DNA of 64,000 bases from Thermothelomyces thermophilus ATCC 42464 (lineage: Eukaryota > Ascomycota > Sordariomycetes > Sordariales > Chaetomiaceae): NCBI RefSeq assembly GCF_000226095.1, contig NC_016473.1, positions 1,674,001 to 1,738,000 of the forward strand, given 5' to 3'. Of the stretch, positions 52,858-63,944 are shown one piece after another. Both the position numbers and the translations under genes were made by a program. Position 1 is the first letter of the stretch. Each line of letters opens with the position of its first letter. The notes under the pieces are model-generated. The model had not been told where the DNA came from, made no database searches, and saw only the letters and a program-made list of their open reading frames with translations.

Positions 52858-53721
52858 GCTGCCCGCAGAAATGTTTAAGCCTTCAAGGTTGTCGAGTGAT
52901 CGGGTTGTTGCGGCGGTCGTGTATAGGCCTCGTAAATGGGACGTATGTTGGCTGTCATTAATAGACCGTGTGTGATGCTTTTGGAATAGGGGAGAAATGA
53001 AGAGTCTGCTTGGTGCCCAAATGTTGTCGATGAAGGACAACATCGTCAACCTCTTATAACCGGAACAACACATGAACGTTCCGCTCCATTTCAAACCCCA
53101 AGCCCAATCCTGCACTAGAGTTACAGATTCGGCCACTTCTATCAATTCTGGCCAATGACAACCACAACCGGAGAAGGAGTGAGGCGGGCCGAACCGTGGA
53201 GGAAAATGACCCAGCAGGAGAATGGTCTTGTTTCAACGCCAGTCTGCTGTATCTCTGTGTTGATGCCATGTCAGCGGAAGTATACGGTCAGGTTGTTCCG
53301 TAGGGATATGTACGGCACGCAATTACTAACTACCATGAGGGAGAGAACGACCTGGAAGTCTACGAAGGCGATGAGGCGGAAGTAAAGGCAGTGGCTACGT
53401 CGACTACCTACTAACAATGGAAGGCGCAACGCGTGGGGTGTGCGGTACTGTATAATCCGTACTCGGGCTGCACTGCACGCCAATGGCAGTTTGGGTAGGG
53501 CCAGCCTTCGAGTGCTGTGGCTGGCCGTAGTTTTTTCACCCACAGCACTACCTTACCGAAACCTCCTGGCAACAGAGAGAGAGGTATGACGGGAATCTCT
53601 GTCGGCTCATCAATCGCGCAATCTACTGTGACCAGCGCGATTCTTATTCTCATCCCATCCCATCTTCACACTCTGGCGTTGCGAGGCGCACGGAAGACTT
53701 TCCGTTCCCGTTGATTCCATC
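52858..53721. other. Region before the phosphotransferase fragment
   Basis: About 860 nt with no identifiable gene. The N-terminal half expected for the following phosphotransferase fragment is not recognisable here in any frame. Confidence 0.5.
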
Positions 53722-54060
53722 TTGATCGTTAAACGCCCATTTCCTTTCGGCGAATCGTCCATTGATCATTCCCAGGCGTGGGAGAGCGGGCTTCTTTCGG
53801 CGCAGGACCGGGCCCTCGTCTGCCGCCAGCTCGGGGACTACTTCGGCCAGCTGCGCGCCTTCAAGAGCCCGGACGGCCTCATCTGCTCCTTCGGCGGGCT
53901 CCCGGCCGTGGACGCCCGCCGCATGGCCCGCCGCGAGGGGGGACCCTTCGCCGGCGAGGCGGCCTACAACGAGTTCCTGCTCTCCGGCCTCGTCGGACAC
54001 CCGGTCGTGCGCGACATGATCCGCGCGCAGATGCGCGCCGACCACCCTACTGAGTACGGT
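53722..54060 (+). pseudogene. Fragment of an aminoglycoside-phosphotransferase-like (APH/choline kinase fold) gene
   Basis: About 110 codons match the middle of fungal APH-family enzymes: HSQAWESGLLSAQDRALVCR, QLGDYFGQLRAFKSPDGLIC, SFGGLPAVDARRM and GGPFAGEAAYNEFLLSGLVG. The codon use is GC3-rich, as in working genes. The ATP-binding N-lobe should lie upstream and the catalytic HGDLxxxN block downstream. I find neither in the window, in any frame within several hundred bases. A GTACGG donor-like site follows TDHPTE-like sequence, so a distant exon cannot be wholly excluded. The piece could not be catalytic alone. Most likely a truncated remnant of a member of this large, rapidly gained-and-lost fungal family. 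Confidence 0.55.
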
Positions 54061-54609
54061 AGCTACCCTCTCTTTTTTTTTCTTCGAGTGATCTTGTTGT
54101 GTACCGTATCTGGTCACGTTCTGATCTCTTGTTCTTTCAGACAACGTCTTACGTTGCCCATCAACTGGAGATTGTGATTCCCAAGTTTGAGTACCCACAT
54201 TGCACTTGACACTTCCCATGCCAGATACGCGACGTACAAGACAAAGGAAATCTATAATGTCACAAAAGAAACGGTCTGAATAGTCCCTAGTAGGGTATAG
54301 GGTATATCCACCCGAACCCTCGAACCCGATGCAACTCATAATGACAGCTGAGCCAGCAGTGACCACATGAACAGGTCCCGTTATCCCCTGTATACCTTGC
54401 AGTGCCCAGTCTAAGGCACAAAACGGTGCATACCTAGCCGTTTAGTCCTCTCATTGCGCCCACCATGCCATGCGACCCCAGCTTTACCCATGTATATGCA
54501 TATGTGTCCACCAACGCCCTGACAAAGGAGAACGACTATCCTAAATGACTCGTAACCTGAGGTCCCTGCTAACCCTATAGAAAAACGCCAAACGAAAAGT
54601 GGTAAACGG
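54061..54609. other. Region between the phosphotransferase fragment and a minus-strand stop
   Basis: About 550 nt, AT-richer than neighbours, with no frame continuing the phosphotransferase. Contains CCTAGTAGGGTATAGGGTATA near 54287-54306. Confidence 0.5.
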
Positions 54610-56256
54610 TTACTCAACCTCCTCGATCAACCTCCTCCGCTCCGCATCCGGTCGCTCTCTTTGCACGACCTTGATCTTGGTGCGCCGGCCGGGAGACGAA
54701 CCAGAGGACGACGATGACGACGACGATGAAGCCGGCTCCTCGCTCGCATCGCGGGATGGCGTTGCCGAGGGCACGACCGGGTGCCGCAGCATGATGATCC
54801 TGTCCGGCGAGCTAGACCGCGACCCGTCCGGACTGCGGCTGGGGACACGGATCCTGGTGATGGGGACCGGGCCGGTGCTCGACGACGAAGAAGCCGAGGC
54901 GCTGCTCGAGTCGCTGCCGCTGCTGCCTGGTCTCTCGGTAGTCGCGACCGTGATGGACTCATCGGCGGCGGGCCGGCGGACGGCGGCCGCGGGCTTGTCG
55001 GGCAGGGCCTTAAATGGATCACCCGGGGCTGCGTCCGGGTTCGGCCGGCTGACGAGCTTCCGCCGCTTCATGTCGTAGTGGCGCAGCTTCGGGGTGGGGT
55101 AGTGATAATGAAGGCGGATCTTGTTGGGCGGGCTGTCGGCTTCCGCGTCCTCGTCGGCCACTGACGCTGCCGCCTTGCGCTTCTTGAGATTGGCGCGCAA
55201 GCTGGCGGTTGTGGAAGTCGAGGCGTCGGTCTCGTCACCGCTGTCCTCCTCGTCATCCGAGGTCTCTCGGGGCGGACTCTGCTCGCCGCCAGAGCTGCCG
55301 CTGTCTTGGCCGCTGCCGTCGTGCTGGGTGGCGCCCGGGGGCTTGACTGCAAGGTCAAGGTCACCGGGGAGGACGATGCGCCGCCGGTGACGGCGTCGCT
55401 GTGCCTCGACCAACCCAGAAAAAAGGTTCATCTCTACGTGCTGCTGCGACGCGGCCTGCTCCTCGTCGAGCTCGATACGGACCGACTCTGGGTTCGTGGC
55501 CAGCTTCGTCTCCAATTCGAGATTAGCCCGCGCCAGCTGGCCCAGAAATTCGGGCAGCGTGCTCATCAGACCGGAACCGCGGAGCATCGCGGCGTCTACC
55601 CGCATCGTCGGCTTGGTGGCGGGCGCGGTGCGACGGTTTGGCAGATTGATAATCCTGTCGATCTCAGAGTCCGAGGCCAACGTGGGCTCGGCAAACTCTG
55701 GGAAGGCCTCAGAGTTCATGGCTCTCCGCTCGGCGCGGCGGAGATCTCGGGAGCTGGTACCCTCAGGTTCAGGAGACGACGGCGGTGACATTGTTCTCGG
55801 TACCAGGCGGAGATGTGCTATGGGGAATGTGGTCAGCGACGGGTCGTGAACGTAATAGACATGAAGTGAGATTCGTCTGGCGGGGGCGGGGGAGGGGGGA
55901 GAGGGGAGAGGGAAAAGAACGGGCCGACGCATACGTTCAATGTTCAGGTTGAAAAGATTCGGAAAGGTCCGAAGAAGGGCAGTCGGCCGCTTTGAGGCGT
56001 AGGGATACCCCTTGAAGTAGCGGTCCGCCCAGAGTCTGGCCTTGGTTGTTAGCGTCGAGATAGGCAGGCTGCCATCGCTGTTGAAGTATTCGAGAGCGAT
56101 GTCAAGCCCAAGTCGGAGCATGGCCAAGTCGCCCCGTTTAGAGCGAGGAGGCTGCTGCACCGGCTGAACCGCCTTGGAGGCGACAAAGGGCTTGCCAGGC
56201 AACTCCGGGCCGAAGAGCCCTCTGTCTTTCACCACAATTCTAATTTGGGGAGTCAT
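54610..56256 (-). CDS. Uncharacterised basic, Ser-rich (probably nuclear) protein
   Basis: Function unknown. Exons 56256..55935 and 55817..54610 give 509 residues, starting MTPQIRIVVKDRGLFGPELP. The 117-nt intron (GTATGC donor, CTGAC branch, TAG acceptor) is a multiple of three and has no stop. Retention would therefore yield a 549-residue protein with a Pro-rich insert. The N-terminal 110 residues look folded: KRGDLAMLRLGLDIALEYFN, SDGSLPISTLTTKARLWADR and YFKGYPYASKRPTALLRTFP. A second helical patch is EFLGQLARANLELETKLATN. The remainder is disordered: acidic DDEEDSGDETDAS, a basic LKKRKAAA and KRRKL (nuclear signal-like), and C-terminal Ser runs with RSPDGSRSSSPDR. It ends RRRLIEEVE. Confidence 0.7.
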   Translation of the reverse strand: MTPQIRIVVKDRGLFGPELPGKPFVASKAVQPVQQPPRSKRGDLAMLRLGLDIALEYFNSDGSLPISTLTTKARLWADRYFKGYPYASKRPTALLRTFPNLFNLNIERMRRPVLFPLPSPPSPAPARRISLHVYYVHDPSLTTFPIAHLRLVPRTMSPPSSPEPEGTSSRDLRRAERRAMNSEAFPEFAEPTLASDSEIDRIINLPNRRTAPATKPTMRVDAAMLRGSGLMSTLPEFLGQLARANLELETKLATNPESVRIELDEEQAASQQHVEMNLFSGLVEAQRRRHRRRIVLPGDLDLAVKPPGATQHDGSGQDSGSSGGEQSPPRETSDDEEDSGDETDASTSTTASLRANLKKRKAAASVADEDAEADSPPNKIRLHYHYPTPKLRHYDMKRRKLVSRPNPDAAPGDPFKALPDKPAAAVRRPAADESITVATTERPGSSGSDSSSASASSSSSTGPVPITRIRVPSRSPDGSRSSSPDRIIMLRHPVVPSATPSRDASEEPASSSSSSSSSGSSPGRRTKIKVVQRERPDAERRRLIEEVE

Positions 56257-59198
56257 GGCGCGGCGGGATGGGCCAGGAAGGGTGAAGAGAGAAAGGAGCA
56301 AAGACTCCGAAAGAACGATGTCCGACAGATGAAACTGGAACGAGACGTGGAATTCGACAGAGGGAGAGGAGAATCCAGAATTTCGTCCGACAGACGAAGG
56401 GGAGGGAGATATATGGAAAGGTGGATGGGACGAAGTACTAAAAAGAGAAGAGAACAAGAACTGACCAAAGGTCAGTGCATACCTGATGATGGAGTGGCTA
56501 CCTTATTGACCACGTGCAAACAATAAGGTTCAGATCTCGAGTCGTACTAGGTAGTGAACTTGGAAGGAATAGGAATGTTTAATTGTTGTTGTGGTGCCCA
56601 ATGCCAACTGGCAGGTGATCTGGTGGCCGGGGAAGGAGGTTGTGAGGCGAGGCGTAGGGCGACGTGGTGCTCTTGCGTGGCCCAAGCTGTAGGCGTGCAG
56701 ACAGCAGACCCGAATGCGCTCTCTCTGCCGAGGAAAGAGATAAAGGGGGGAAACACACAAAGAAAATTCGGCAGACGCGATAACAGCTGATGGTGCAATT
56801 GGAAGGCGCGTTAATCAGCCCGCTGTCTCCTGATATGCATTCGGCCTTGACCAAGGACAGCAGGCGGACGACGTAGTGGTTGAAGGTCGGAGGCAGGCAT
56901 GAAGATAGGTTGGAAGATGAAAAAGAAACTACATACAAATAACTAGGTCCGGCAGCGGGCCAACTACAGGTACAGGTGAACCTTGGAAGGCGGAAAACCC
57001 CACCACCACTACCATCACAACAACCAGGAAAATGGAGGTCAGGCGTATGTAGCATGTCTCGCATTGAGCACGTCGTTCCGATGTAATAATTAATATCATG
57101 TATTTCCTAAGCATTGCTTTGTCCCGCGACCGTCTTCTGCTACCACGGGTGATTCAGCACAGGGCTCGAAGATGGCCGCCGTCCCACTATTGCGGGCGGC
57201 ACCCACCGACCGGGATGACAAAGCCCCACTCGATCAGCCCCAAGTGCCAAGAACCCGCTCCGTCGCGCAACCTTTGAAAGTCAAACTCAGCGTACCACAG
57301 AGCCGGGTTTACCTCATTCAGCTCCCCTTTGGGAGGGCAACCTTGAGAGAGAAAGATGGATGCTAGGCCTCGGAGGGGCGGGTAAACAAGAAGCCAACAG
57401 GTACTGACACGAAACCCCGATGGGACCCCCTAAGGATCACGGGCAGCCCGACGACCAGCCCGAGGCCGATTAGATAGTGTGGTAAAGTACTGAGTACCTC
57501 GTGTAGGTCAAGGTAGTGTATGTTCGTGTACTGATACTCCGCACCTCACGCGGCCACCACTACTCCATTGCTCTGTAGGTCAGGTAGGTGCGCGCAGTGC
57601 TTGGAAGTGTTGCTGCGCACCTCTTGTAAACAAGGCGGGTGTGGTACCTACGACTGGAGCCTACCAAGTAAATGTTTCTCTCGGTGAAGGGCCCTGGGGT
57701 CGTATGAGCAGGTCCCTACTCGTATATACCTACTATGTACGTCACCACCATCCCTGGCAGACCTCCACCCCCGGCTCGCCTTTAACCTTGTGGCAGAGGG
57801 CCGAACCACGTTGCTAGTGTTGGATCCAACCTATTTCCCAACTTGGTAACGTCGCTTACCTAACATCTAATGTATGGGTTATTCCCCCCCTCCCCCGGCC
57901 CTTGGAACATGAAGCTGATGCTGCCAAGACACCCCGCGATGACCAAGGATCCGTCCCTGTTTCTACAATAAAAAAAGAACATGGGCAGGGACTTCTGACG
58001 TAGTGTATGCCGTGCAGATTGCCAGAGACATGATTCTGGCGAGCCTCATGAGCGAGGTGCTTTCCGGGGAGCCGGAACCTGGAGGTAAGGGAAGGTGCTC
58101 AAGGTTTCAATGGATAAGGTAGCTCGGTTAGGTAAGGGCCACCCCACCTCACCATTTGCTCAGCTGCCCGGCCTCAGTTGAAACAGTAGAGGTTGCCCCA
58201 CCATTATTGTTTCAGCTTGAAGCCTGACCGGGGCGCCGGCCGACATGCGCACTAGTGACAGCTCCCCCGTCTTCCTTCCTGTCAGTGGCCCGCGGCTACC
58301 TCCCGTCCCCATTCCAAGGTTCCGCCCTCTCTCGGGTCCCGGTTGGCCATTTGGCCACTTGCGGGGATCGCTTCAACAATTCTTCTTCTCACTTTGTAGC
58401 AGTTGACGCCCTCGTACTGTTGATCCCCCTTTGTATGTGACAGCCGTGACCCCTTCCTTCCCAGGGAAGCATCAGACCGATGCACACCTGACCGGCAGGC
58501 AGGGCAATTGATCCCCTTCCCCACGCACCTGGCTTAGCCCCTCCTCCCCTCTCCTCGGGCCCCGTTCATCATTCGCTGCCCTCACCTGACAGGCAGCGTT
58601 CCATCGCAGCGTCACGACCCCTGACTTAGCCGAAACGCCAACTTGGACCTGCTCCCGCAACACTTCAAAGTGCATCGCGAAGACGCTGAGCGCTCTGTTC
58701 TTTTCTGTAACTAGCGATTGCGGCTCTGCTGAGCTTCGTCCGATCTCTTGCTGATCTCCCCCTAATTGAAACGAACCGGGAACAAGACCAGCCTAGCCGC
58801 TTTGCAACCCCGCCGCAGCCTGGGCAGCAAGGCCTACACTACCTACAAGTAGACCACAGTACTGTACATACATACACTACGCGTACGTTGTTCTCGCCTA
58901 CAAGGCCACACTTGAACGGCAGAGCACCCCCCGTGACTCGCATCTCCCGCGGCCCTTCCGCCTTCGCCGCAGCCTCGACGGGTAGCTGCAGCTCGGTAGA
59001 TATCCTACCCGAACCTTCACTGACCCGACCCGTCGAACCCGTGCCGCCTTCCGTCCCCTCCCGTCTTCTTAGCGCAGAGGCAGTGTCGCAGGGCCGCCAT
59101 CTTCCAAAAGCTGACTGACAAGTCCAGACAAAGAAGTGTGAACCAACCTGCCAGCCTCCACTGCCACCGCCGCCGCCGTCGCCGCCGCCGTCGCCATC
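56257..59198. other. Gene-free stretch, about 2.9 kb, with divergent promoters
   Basis: Separates the start codons of the Ser-rich gene and the eIF4E gene. GGTAGGTC/AGGTAGGT-type short repeats occur near 57500-57600, and CT-rich leader sequence near 58250-58620 and 58920-59190 (eIF4E 5' UTR side). No frame shows a family pattern, and no tRNA was seen. Confidence 0.55.
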
Positions 59199-60077
59199 AT
59201 GTCGATGCGTCCTTCCCTCTTCACGCGCGGCCTCTCTGGGCTGTCGCAGTCCTCGGACCCCAACTCGCCCATGAGCAGCGTATCCTCGCCCGCCGAGCAG
59301 CGCATCGATGCCAAGCAGAACTTCCTCAAGGCGATGCGGCCCCTGCCCACCCAGCACTACTGGAACGTGTGGTTCGACCGGCAGCAACCCAGGGACCAGA
59401 CGCAGCAGCAGGAGCAGCAGCAGCAGCAGGGGAGCAACAACAACAGCAGCAGCAATGGAGAATACCATGCGCACCTGGAACAGCTGGGCGGGTCGATCGA
59501 GAGCGTGCAGGACTTTTGGCGGTACAACAACAACACCCCCGTGGACCAGATCAGGATGCGCGAGAGCATCTACCTGTTCAAGGCCGGCTTCAAGCCCATC
59601 TGGGAGGACCGCCGCAACATCTTGGGCGGCAGCTGGACCTTCCGCGTGCCCAAGAGCATCGGCCCGGACGTCTGGACGCGCGTGCAGCTGCTGGCGATCG
59701 GAGAGAAGCTGCAGAGCGTGCTGGAAGAGGGTTTGTTCCAATCCTACCCAGAGCTCCCTTCTTTCTTTATGTTACTATTGCCTTACGGTTTGAGTGGCTA
59801 ACAAAAAATACAGGCGACCAGATCTGCGGCGTCGGCCTCTCGGTCCGCTTCAACTCGCACCTCATCTCCGTCTGGCACCGCGACGCATCGCGCAAAAAGT
59901 CCATCGACAACATTCTGCAGTGCGTCCTCGAGGAGCTGCCCCCCGAGCTCCGCCCCAAGCCGGACAGTTACTTTTACAAGCGGCACTCGGACCACGCCGG
60001 CTTCAAGGCGCCCCCCGAGCTGCAGGCCGTCATCGACTCGCAGCGCGCCCGCGAGGCCGCCGCCAAGGCCGCGCAGG

Positions 60078-60108
<31 letters not shown>

Positions 60109-60178
60109 GCAGGCTGCGGCCGAGAAGCAGGAGCAAGCACCCGACACGACGCAGGCGCCCTCCTCCGGGACGCAATAA
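59199..60178 (+). CDS. Class II eIF4E (4EHP-like) cap-binding protein
   Basis: Binds the mRNA 5' cap. Exons 59199..59730 and 59814..60178 give 298 residues; splicing joins KLQSVLEE to GDQICGVGLSVRFNSHLISV. Cap-pocket motifs: PTQHYWNVWFDR, SIESVQDFWRYNNN, YLFKAGFKPIWEDRRNILGG, WTRVQLLAIGEKLQS and HLISVWHRDASRKKS. The residue aligned by eye with human Trp56 is Tyr/His (in GEYHAHLEQLGG), as in animal 4EHP and other class II proteins, and the late YKRHSDHAGF matches the class II YKxHxD ending. This suggests a repressor or specialised factor rather than the main eIF4E. A Gln/Ser/Asn insert (about residues 68-86) widens the first loop. The C-tail has Ala and Gln runs (about 60075-60112) and ends SSGTQ. 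The GCC-repeat leader precedes the ATG. Confidence 0.88.
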
Positions 60179-60949
60179 GATATCGATAGAAGAGGAGGGG
60201 AGCAGAAGGAAGGTTCGCTTACTAAATGTGAAACAACTTTAATATTTGGGCACGCCCTGCTGCACCTTGTCTCCGTGATCTGAGAACGAAAAATATGGTC
60301 TGCATATAGCGGCGTTGCGTTGCATGTAATCGCTTGTTTGGCCGCAAGCGGGATATCCCATCTGTTTTCTAAAAGACTTGTTCTAGATAACTAGGGATTA
60401 CCCCCGTCGTCTCAGGTGCTCCCCGTTTGTTGGGTATTAGTTGTAAATGCACACACACCCGCTATCCTGTAGCGGATTGTAGTCCCTCCCTCCCTTCTAT
60501 TATCACCACCATCATCATCATCATCATCCAGCATCGTCAACAGGAAGCACCTTGTTCGGTGTCCCATCTGGTCAGGAGAGATGCCCCCCCGAGGTCTTGT
60601 CATCCTCTCAGGTTCTCATGCTGTGTGACCATTCCCTTCGCAATGAACCCAGCCTCCCCTTCTTTCCGGCCCCATCCCCGGCCGACTTGACGCGTCGTCT
60701 TTTCTTCCCGGGTTATGTCGGACAGAGGCGTATCTTCGCCAAGGACCCCACCGGGCCAAACGCGTGGCGGTAGCTGAGAGACATCCCCATCGCCATGCTC
60801 CGATGGCTTCCCCTGCACAAGCGCGCGAGCGCGGCGGACTGGGCGGGGGGGGGGAGGGGTTTTGCCTAGACCACCGCGGATTCTTCGCCTTTTCCCCAAA
60901 CTCTGCACCTCGTTCAGCCTTTTCTTCTTCTTCGAAGAACCTTTCCCAA
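60179..60949. other. Convergent 3' region of eIF4E and the EF-hand gene
   Basis: About 770 nt. Contains a CAT/ATC trinucleotide repeat (about 60503-60530) and C/G runs at 60586 and 60845. No gene seen. Confidence 0.6.
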
Positions 60950-61934
60950 TCACCTCCAGACCCCCGCCCTCCTCATGACCCTATCGAACTGGTCCTTGCT
61001 CACGCCCTTGCCCACCCCGGCCCCGTCATTGGCCTCCAAGATCATATCCCGCAGCAACTCCTCCGTCACCACGGTCGGCACGTCCCCCTTGCCCGCCTTC
61101 CCCTTCGACCCCGTCAGGAGCCCGCCGATGCTGTCCCCCCGCCCTCCGACCTGCTGCTGCTGCTGCTTCTGCTGGGACTCCTCGTCCAGCTGCAGCAGCG
61201 CGGCGACCCGCTTCAGGTCCGCCAGCGTGATGGCGGGCGCGTCCGGGCCGCGGCGGTCGCCGACGAAGAGCGCGTACGCCTCGTCCAGCTCGGCGCGGTG
61301 CGCCTCCTCCGCGCCGTCGCCGCCGTAGCCGCCGTAGCCGTCGTTGTCGCGGCGCGCGTGCAGCTGCAGCGCGCAGATGCCGACGAACCCCTCGTACGTC
61401 GCGAAGCCCTCGTCCTCCGGGTCGAGCGCCGCCGTGAACTCGGCCAGCTGCGCGGGCGAGGTCGGGGGGATGCCGAGGGCTCTGTTTTTTTTGCTCGATG
61501 CGATGGGGCGCAAATCGCGTTTTGTCAGTTGGCGTGTCATTTATTTCAATTTTTTTATAAGAAGAAATAAGAAGAAAGAAAAAAAAAAGGGAGGGGGGAG
61601 AGGGGGCCCAACTATACGTACATCAGCGCCCGGCGCACCTCGCCGATGGGCATGACGCCCTCTTTCTCGCCCTCCATGGGCTCGGCAAACAGGGAGAAGG
61701 CCTCGCGGATCTCGGCTTCTTCTTCGGCGGTGATGTCGTTTTCCTTGGCGAGCTTCGAGAGGCGCGCGCCGGATTTGGACGCGGGACTGGAGGCTGCGGC
61801 GGCCGAGGATGCGCCGGCCGCGGGGTTACGGCGTCGAGGTGGCTGTTTTTGAGGGGTCAAGCGGTCAATAAAATGATCACTTATCATTTTTTTCATTTTT
61901 TTTCTGGAAGAAAAAGCAGGTAGGGCTTTACCAT
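60950..61934 (-). CDS. Centrin/calmodulin-like EF-hand protein
   Basis: Exons 61934..61932, 61842..61622 and 61481..60950 give 251 residues. The first coding exon is then just the ATG (ATG|GTAAAG), joined to CCACCTCGACGC so the protein begins MPPRRRNPAAGASSAAAAS. An alternative without this intron starts inside it at MKKMISDHFIDRL and runs in frame. The second splice joins VRRAL to IALGIPPTSPAQLAEF. EF-hand-like pairs: ITAEEEAEIREAFSLFAEP with EGVMPIGEVRRALIALG; PAQLAEFTAALDPEDEGFAT with YEGFVGICALQLH; HRAELDEAYALFVGDRRGPD with AITLADLKRVAALL; LLRDMILEAN with KGVSKDQFDRVMRRAG. Loops 1, 3 and 4 lack canonical Asp spacing, so few sites may bind calcium. A Gly/Tyr-rich GYGGYGG and a Gln run sit in linkers. 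Exact role is unknown; centrin-like scaffolding is an inference from four-hand order. Confidence 0.7.
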
Positions 61935-62823
61935 GCTGGAGTTGGAATATCCCTGGGAAGTATGATCTGGCAACTCTGTACAATTGAGTATTTCTCGGGA
62001 TGCGATGCGACGTCATGCAATGGGATCGCGGCGAGCCGCCCGTTGAACGAAGCAGTGGACTCCGGAGTGGAGTTGCCGGCATGGCGGGGCGCCTCGCCAA
62101 GTGAGCGCCAGGGCACGTGACGATTTTGCTTAAATACCGCTGCTGCACTGCCCAAAATTTCTTTTTGTTCCGTCACGAAATTTGGCAACGCCTTGCGACG
62201 GCCCGGTACCACTTTGCATGCTCACCACATGCGGCCCGCTTCCTTTCCTCATCTCTTTCTCTCCGCTCTACTGTTTGTGTGGGCGTTGTGTTTTCGGAAG
62301 GCAGGAAAGCGAGGCTTCAAAGGTAGGTTGGTGCCGGTGCCCCGAGTCTGTGGCATATGTGCGTCTCTTGGGGTAATGTACCTCGACTGCCCAGCGACCT
62401 CCGAACGCTTCATATAATGCTAGAGCTTGCCGCTTCGAACAATCCCAGGGCGCGCAAGTGTGGACGGTGAAGCAATATCGAAAACCCCGTGTCTCCGTAA
62501 GACGCGTCCGCCAGTTCACTGCGTCTCGATCCTCTCGGTTCTTGATGGTATGAGCTAGTGGAAACATTTCAGTTGTGTTACCTATCGCGTATTGTGATTT
62601 GCCTTGATGGTGGCTATTGGATGAGCCTACAGAGTAAAGACATTAAACTCGCAAAACATAGCTTTTCCTGCATCTGAAGTCCCCCCAACAGGTCATGGTG
62701 TAGTCTGCTTTTCACAAGTTGGGCTTCTGCACGACCGCCTCTCTGATCGTCGTCAAGGGTGAGATCAACTTGTTCCCCAGCGACTCGGATGCTTCCTGAC
62801 CAGCCCCCGGGACAGCCGACTAC
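61935..62823. other. Region between the EF-hand start and the glyoxalase II stop
   Basis: About 890 nt with the EF-hand gene promoter and the glyoxalase II 3' end. Nothing notable; short frames lack family patterns. Confidence 0.55.
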
Positions 62824-63944
62824 TCACTTGAAGTTGTTCTTCATCTCGCGCAGCTTGGTCATGATGGCAACCGGATCGGTCTCGCCCGTGGCCTTTTGGA
62901 TTTCGGGGTCCTGAGCAGGGTTAGTTGCCGGTAAACCCTCCAGAAACCCCCGCCGGGGTCTTCATCATACCTGAGGTCGCATAAACACGTTGTGCTGCTT
63001 CTCGTCGCCAATAGTGAACTTGCCCTGGGTCTCCTTGTTGGCCTTGGCAAAAGCCTCCAGGGCCTTGAGCGGCCCGCTTGGGAGGACCGAGAGGCCAAAC
63101 TTGGCGTTGGCCGCGGTGTACTCGTGGCCGGGCTGGGAACAAGTCAGAATCGTCCGCAAGTCATTTCGGGACTGGCAAACGCGAGAACTCACAAAGACCC
63201 GGGTATCGTCGGGGAGCGAGCCCAGAGTCTCGTTCAGCGCCTTGTGCATCTCCTCGCCCGTGCCCTCGAAGAACTTGCCGCAGCCTGCAGACGGTCAGCA
63301 CGGGCAGGAGCAGAAGAGGCTCGGGAAACGCCCGACTTACCTCCGTGGAAGAGAGTATCTCCTGTAAACACAACCTTGTCGTCGCCATCCTGCATGAACC
63401 AGCAAATGCTGTCCTGGGTGTGGCAGGGCGTGTGGAGCGCCTTGACTGCGATGCTGCCAATGTTAAACGTCTCGCCGTGCTTTGGCGTCCTTGACACCTT
63501 TTTGCAGTCTTTTCCCCCGATGATCTCGAGGGGCTGCCCAAGCTCTGAAATCTGCCAACGCTCAGCACAAGTCACAGCGCACACACTTCCGTGACAGGCG
63601 CTCGTGGCGAACTCACCAGCTCCTCGTTTCCACCGGCATGATCCCAATGACTAAAAGGAGAAAGGAAATCAGCTTCCTGCCGTTGCCGTTACGGGGACGT
63701 CGCGAATGCTTACTGATGGGTATTGACGATGGCTTTGAGATTGATCGAACCGTTCTGGATCGCTTTCTTCAGCACCGGCGCGACCCTGAGGGTGTGAGCA
63801 TATCTTCCCTCTTCTTTGGCCCTTGACATCCTCCTTTCCCGGGAAAAGTCACTCACTCGGCTGGATGGGCGGGGTCAATGATGACGGCGTCCTTGGATTT
63901 GTCGTCAACTACGAGGTAAGCGTAGTTGTCGCTCCTCCCCACCC
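62824..63944 (-). CDS. Glyoxalase II (hydroxyacylglutathione hydrolase), first exon beyond window edge
   Basis: Hydrolyses S-D-lactoylglutathione to D-lactate and glutathione, the second step of methylglyoxal removal. Exons seen: 63944..63857, about 63785..63714, 63650..63617, 63551..63341, 63284..63193, 63132..62971 and 62910..62824. The N-terminal exon (expected MH.QSIPM) would be past 64000, because the phase-1 acceptor at 63945 yields WVGRSDNYAYLVVDD. Metal-binding THHHWDHAGG (beta-lactamase fold) is rebuilt across two introns. Also present: VKALHTPCHTQDSICWFMQD, DKVVFTGDTLFHGGCGKFFE, GTGEEMHKALNETLGSLPDD, VFPGHEYTAANAKFGLSVLP and KFTIGDEKQHNVFMRPQDPE. The end is LREMKNNFK then TGA. Eight or more exons in about 1.1 kb makes this the most intron-dense gene here. 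The product of D-lactate removal could in principle meet a 2-hydroxyacid dehydrogenase like that at 14819, but stereochemistry argues against it. Confidence 0.9.
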
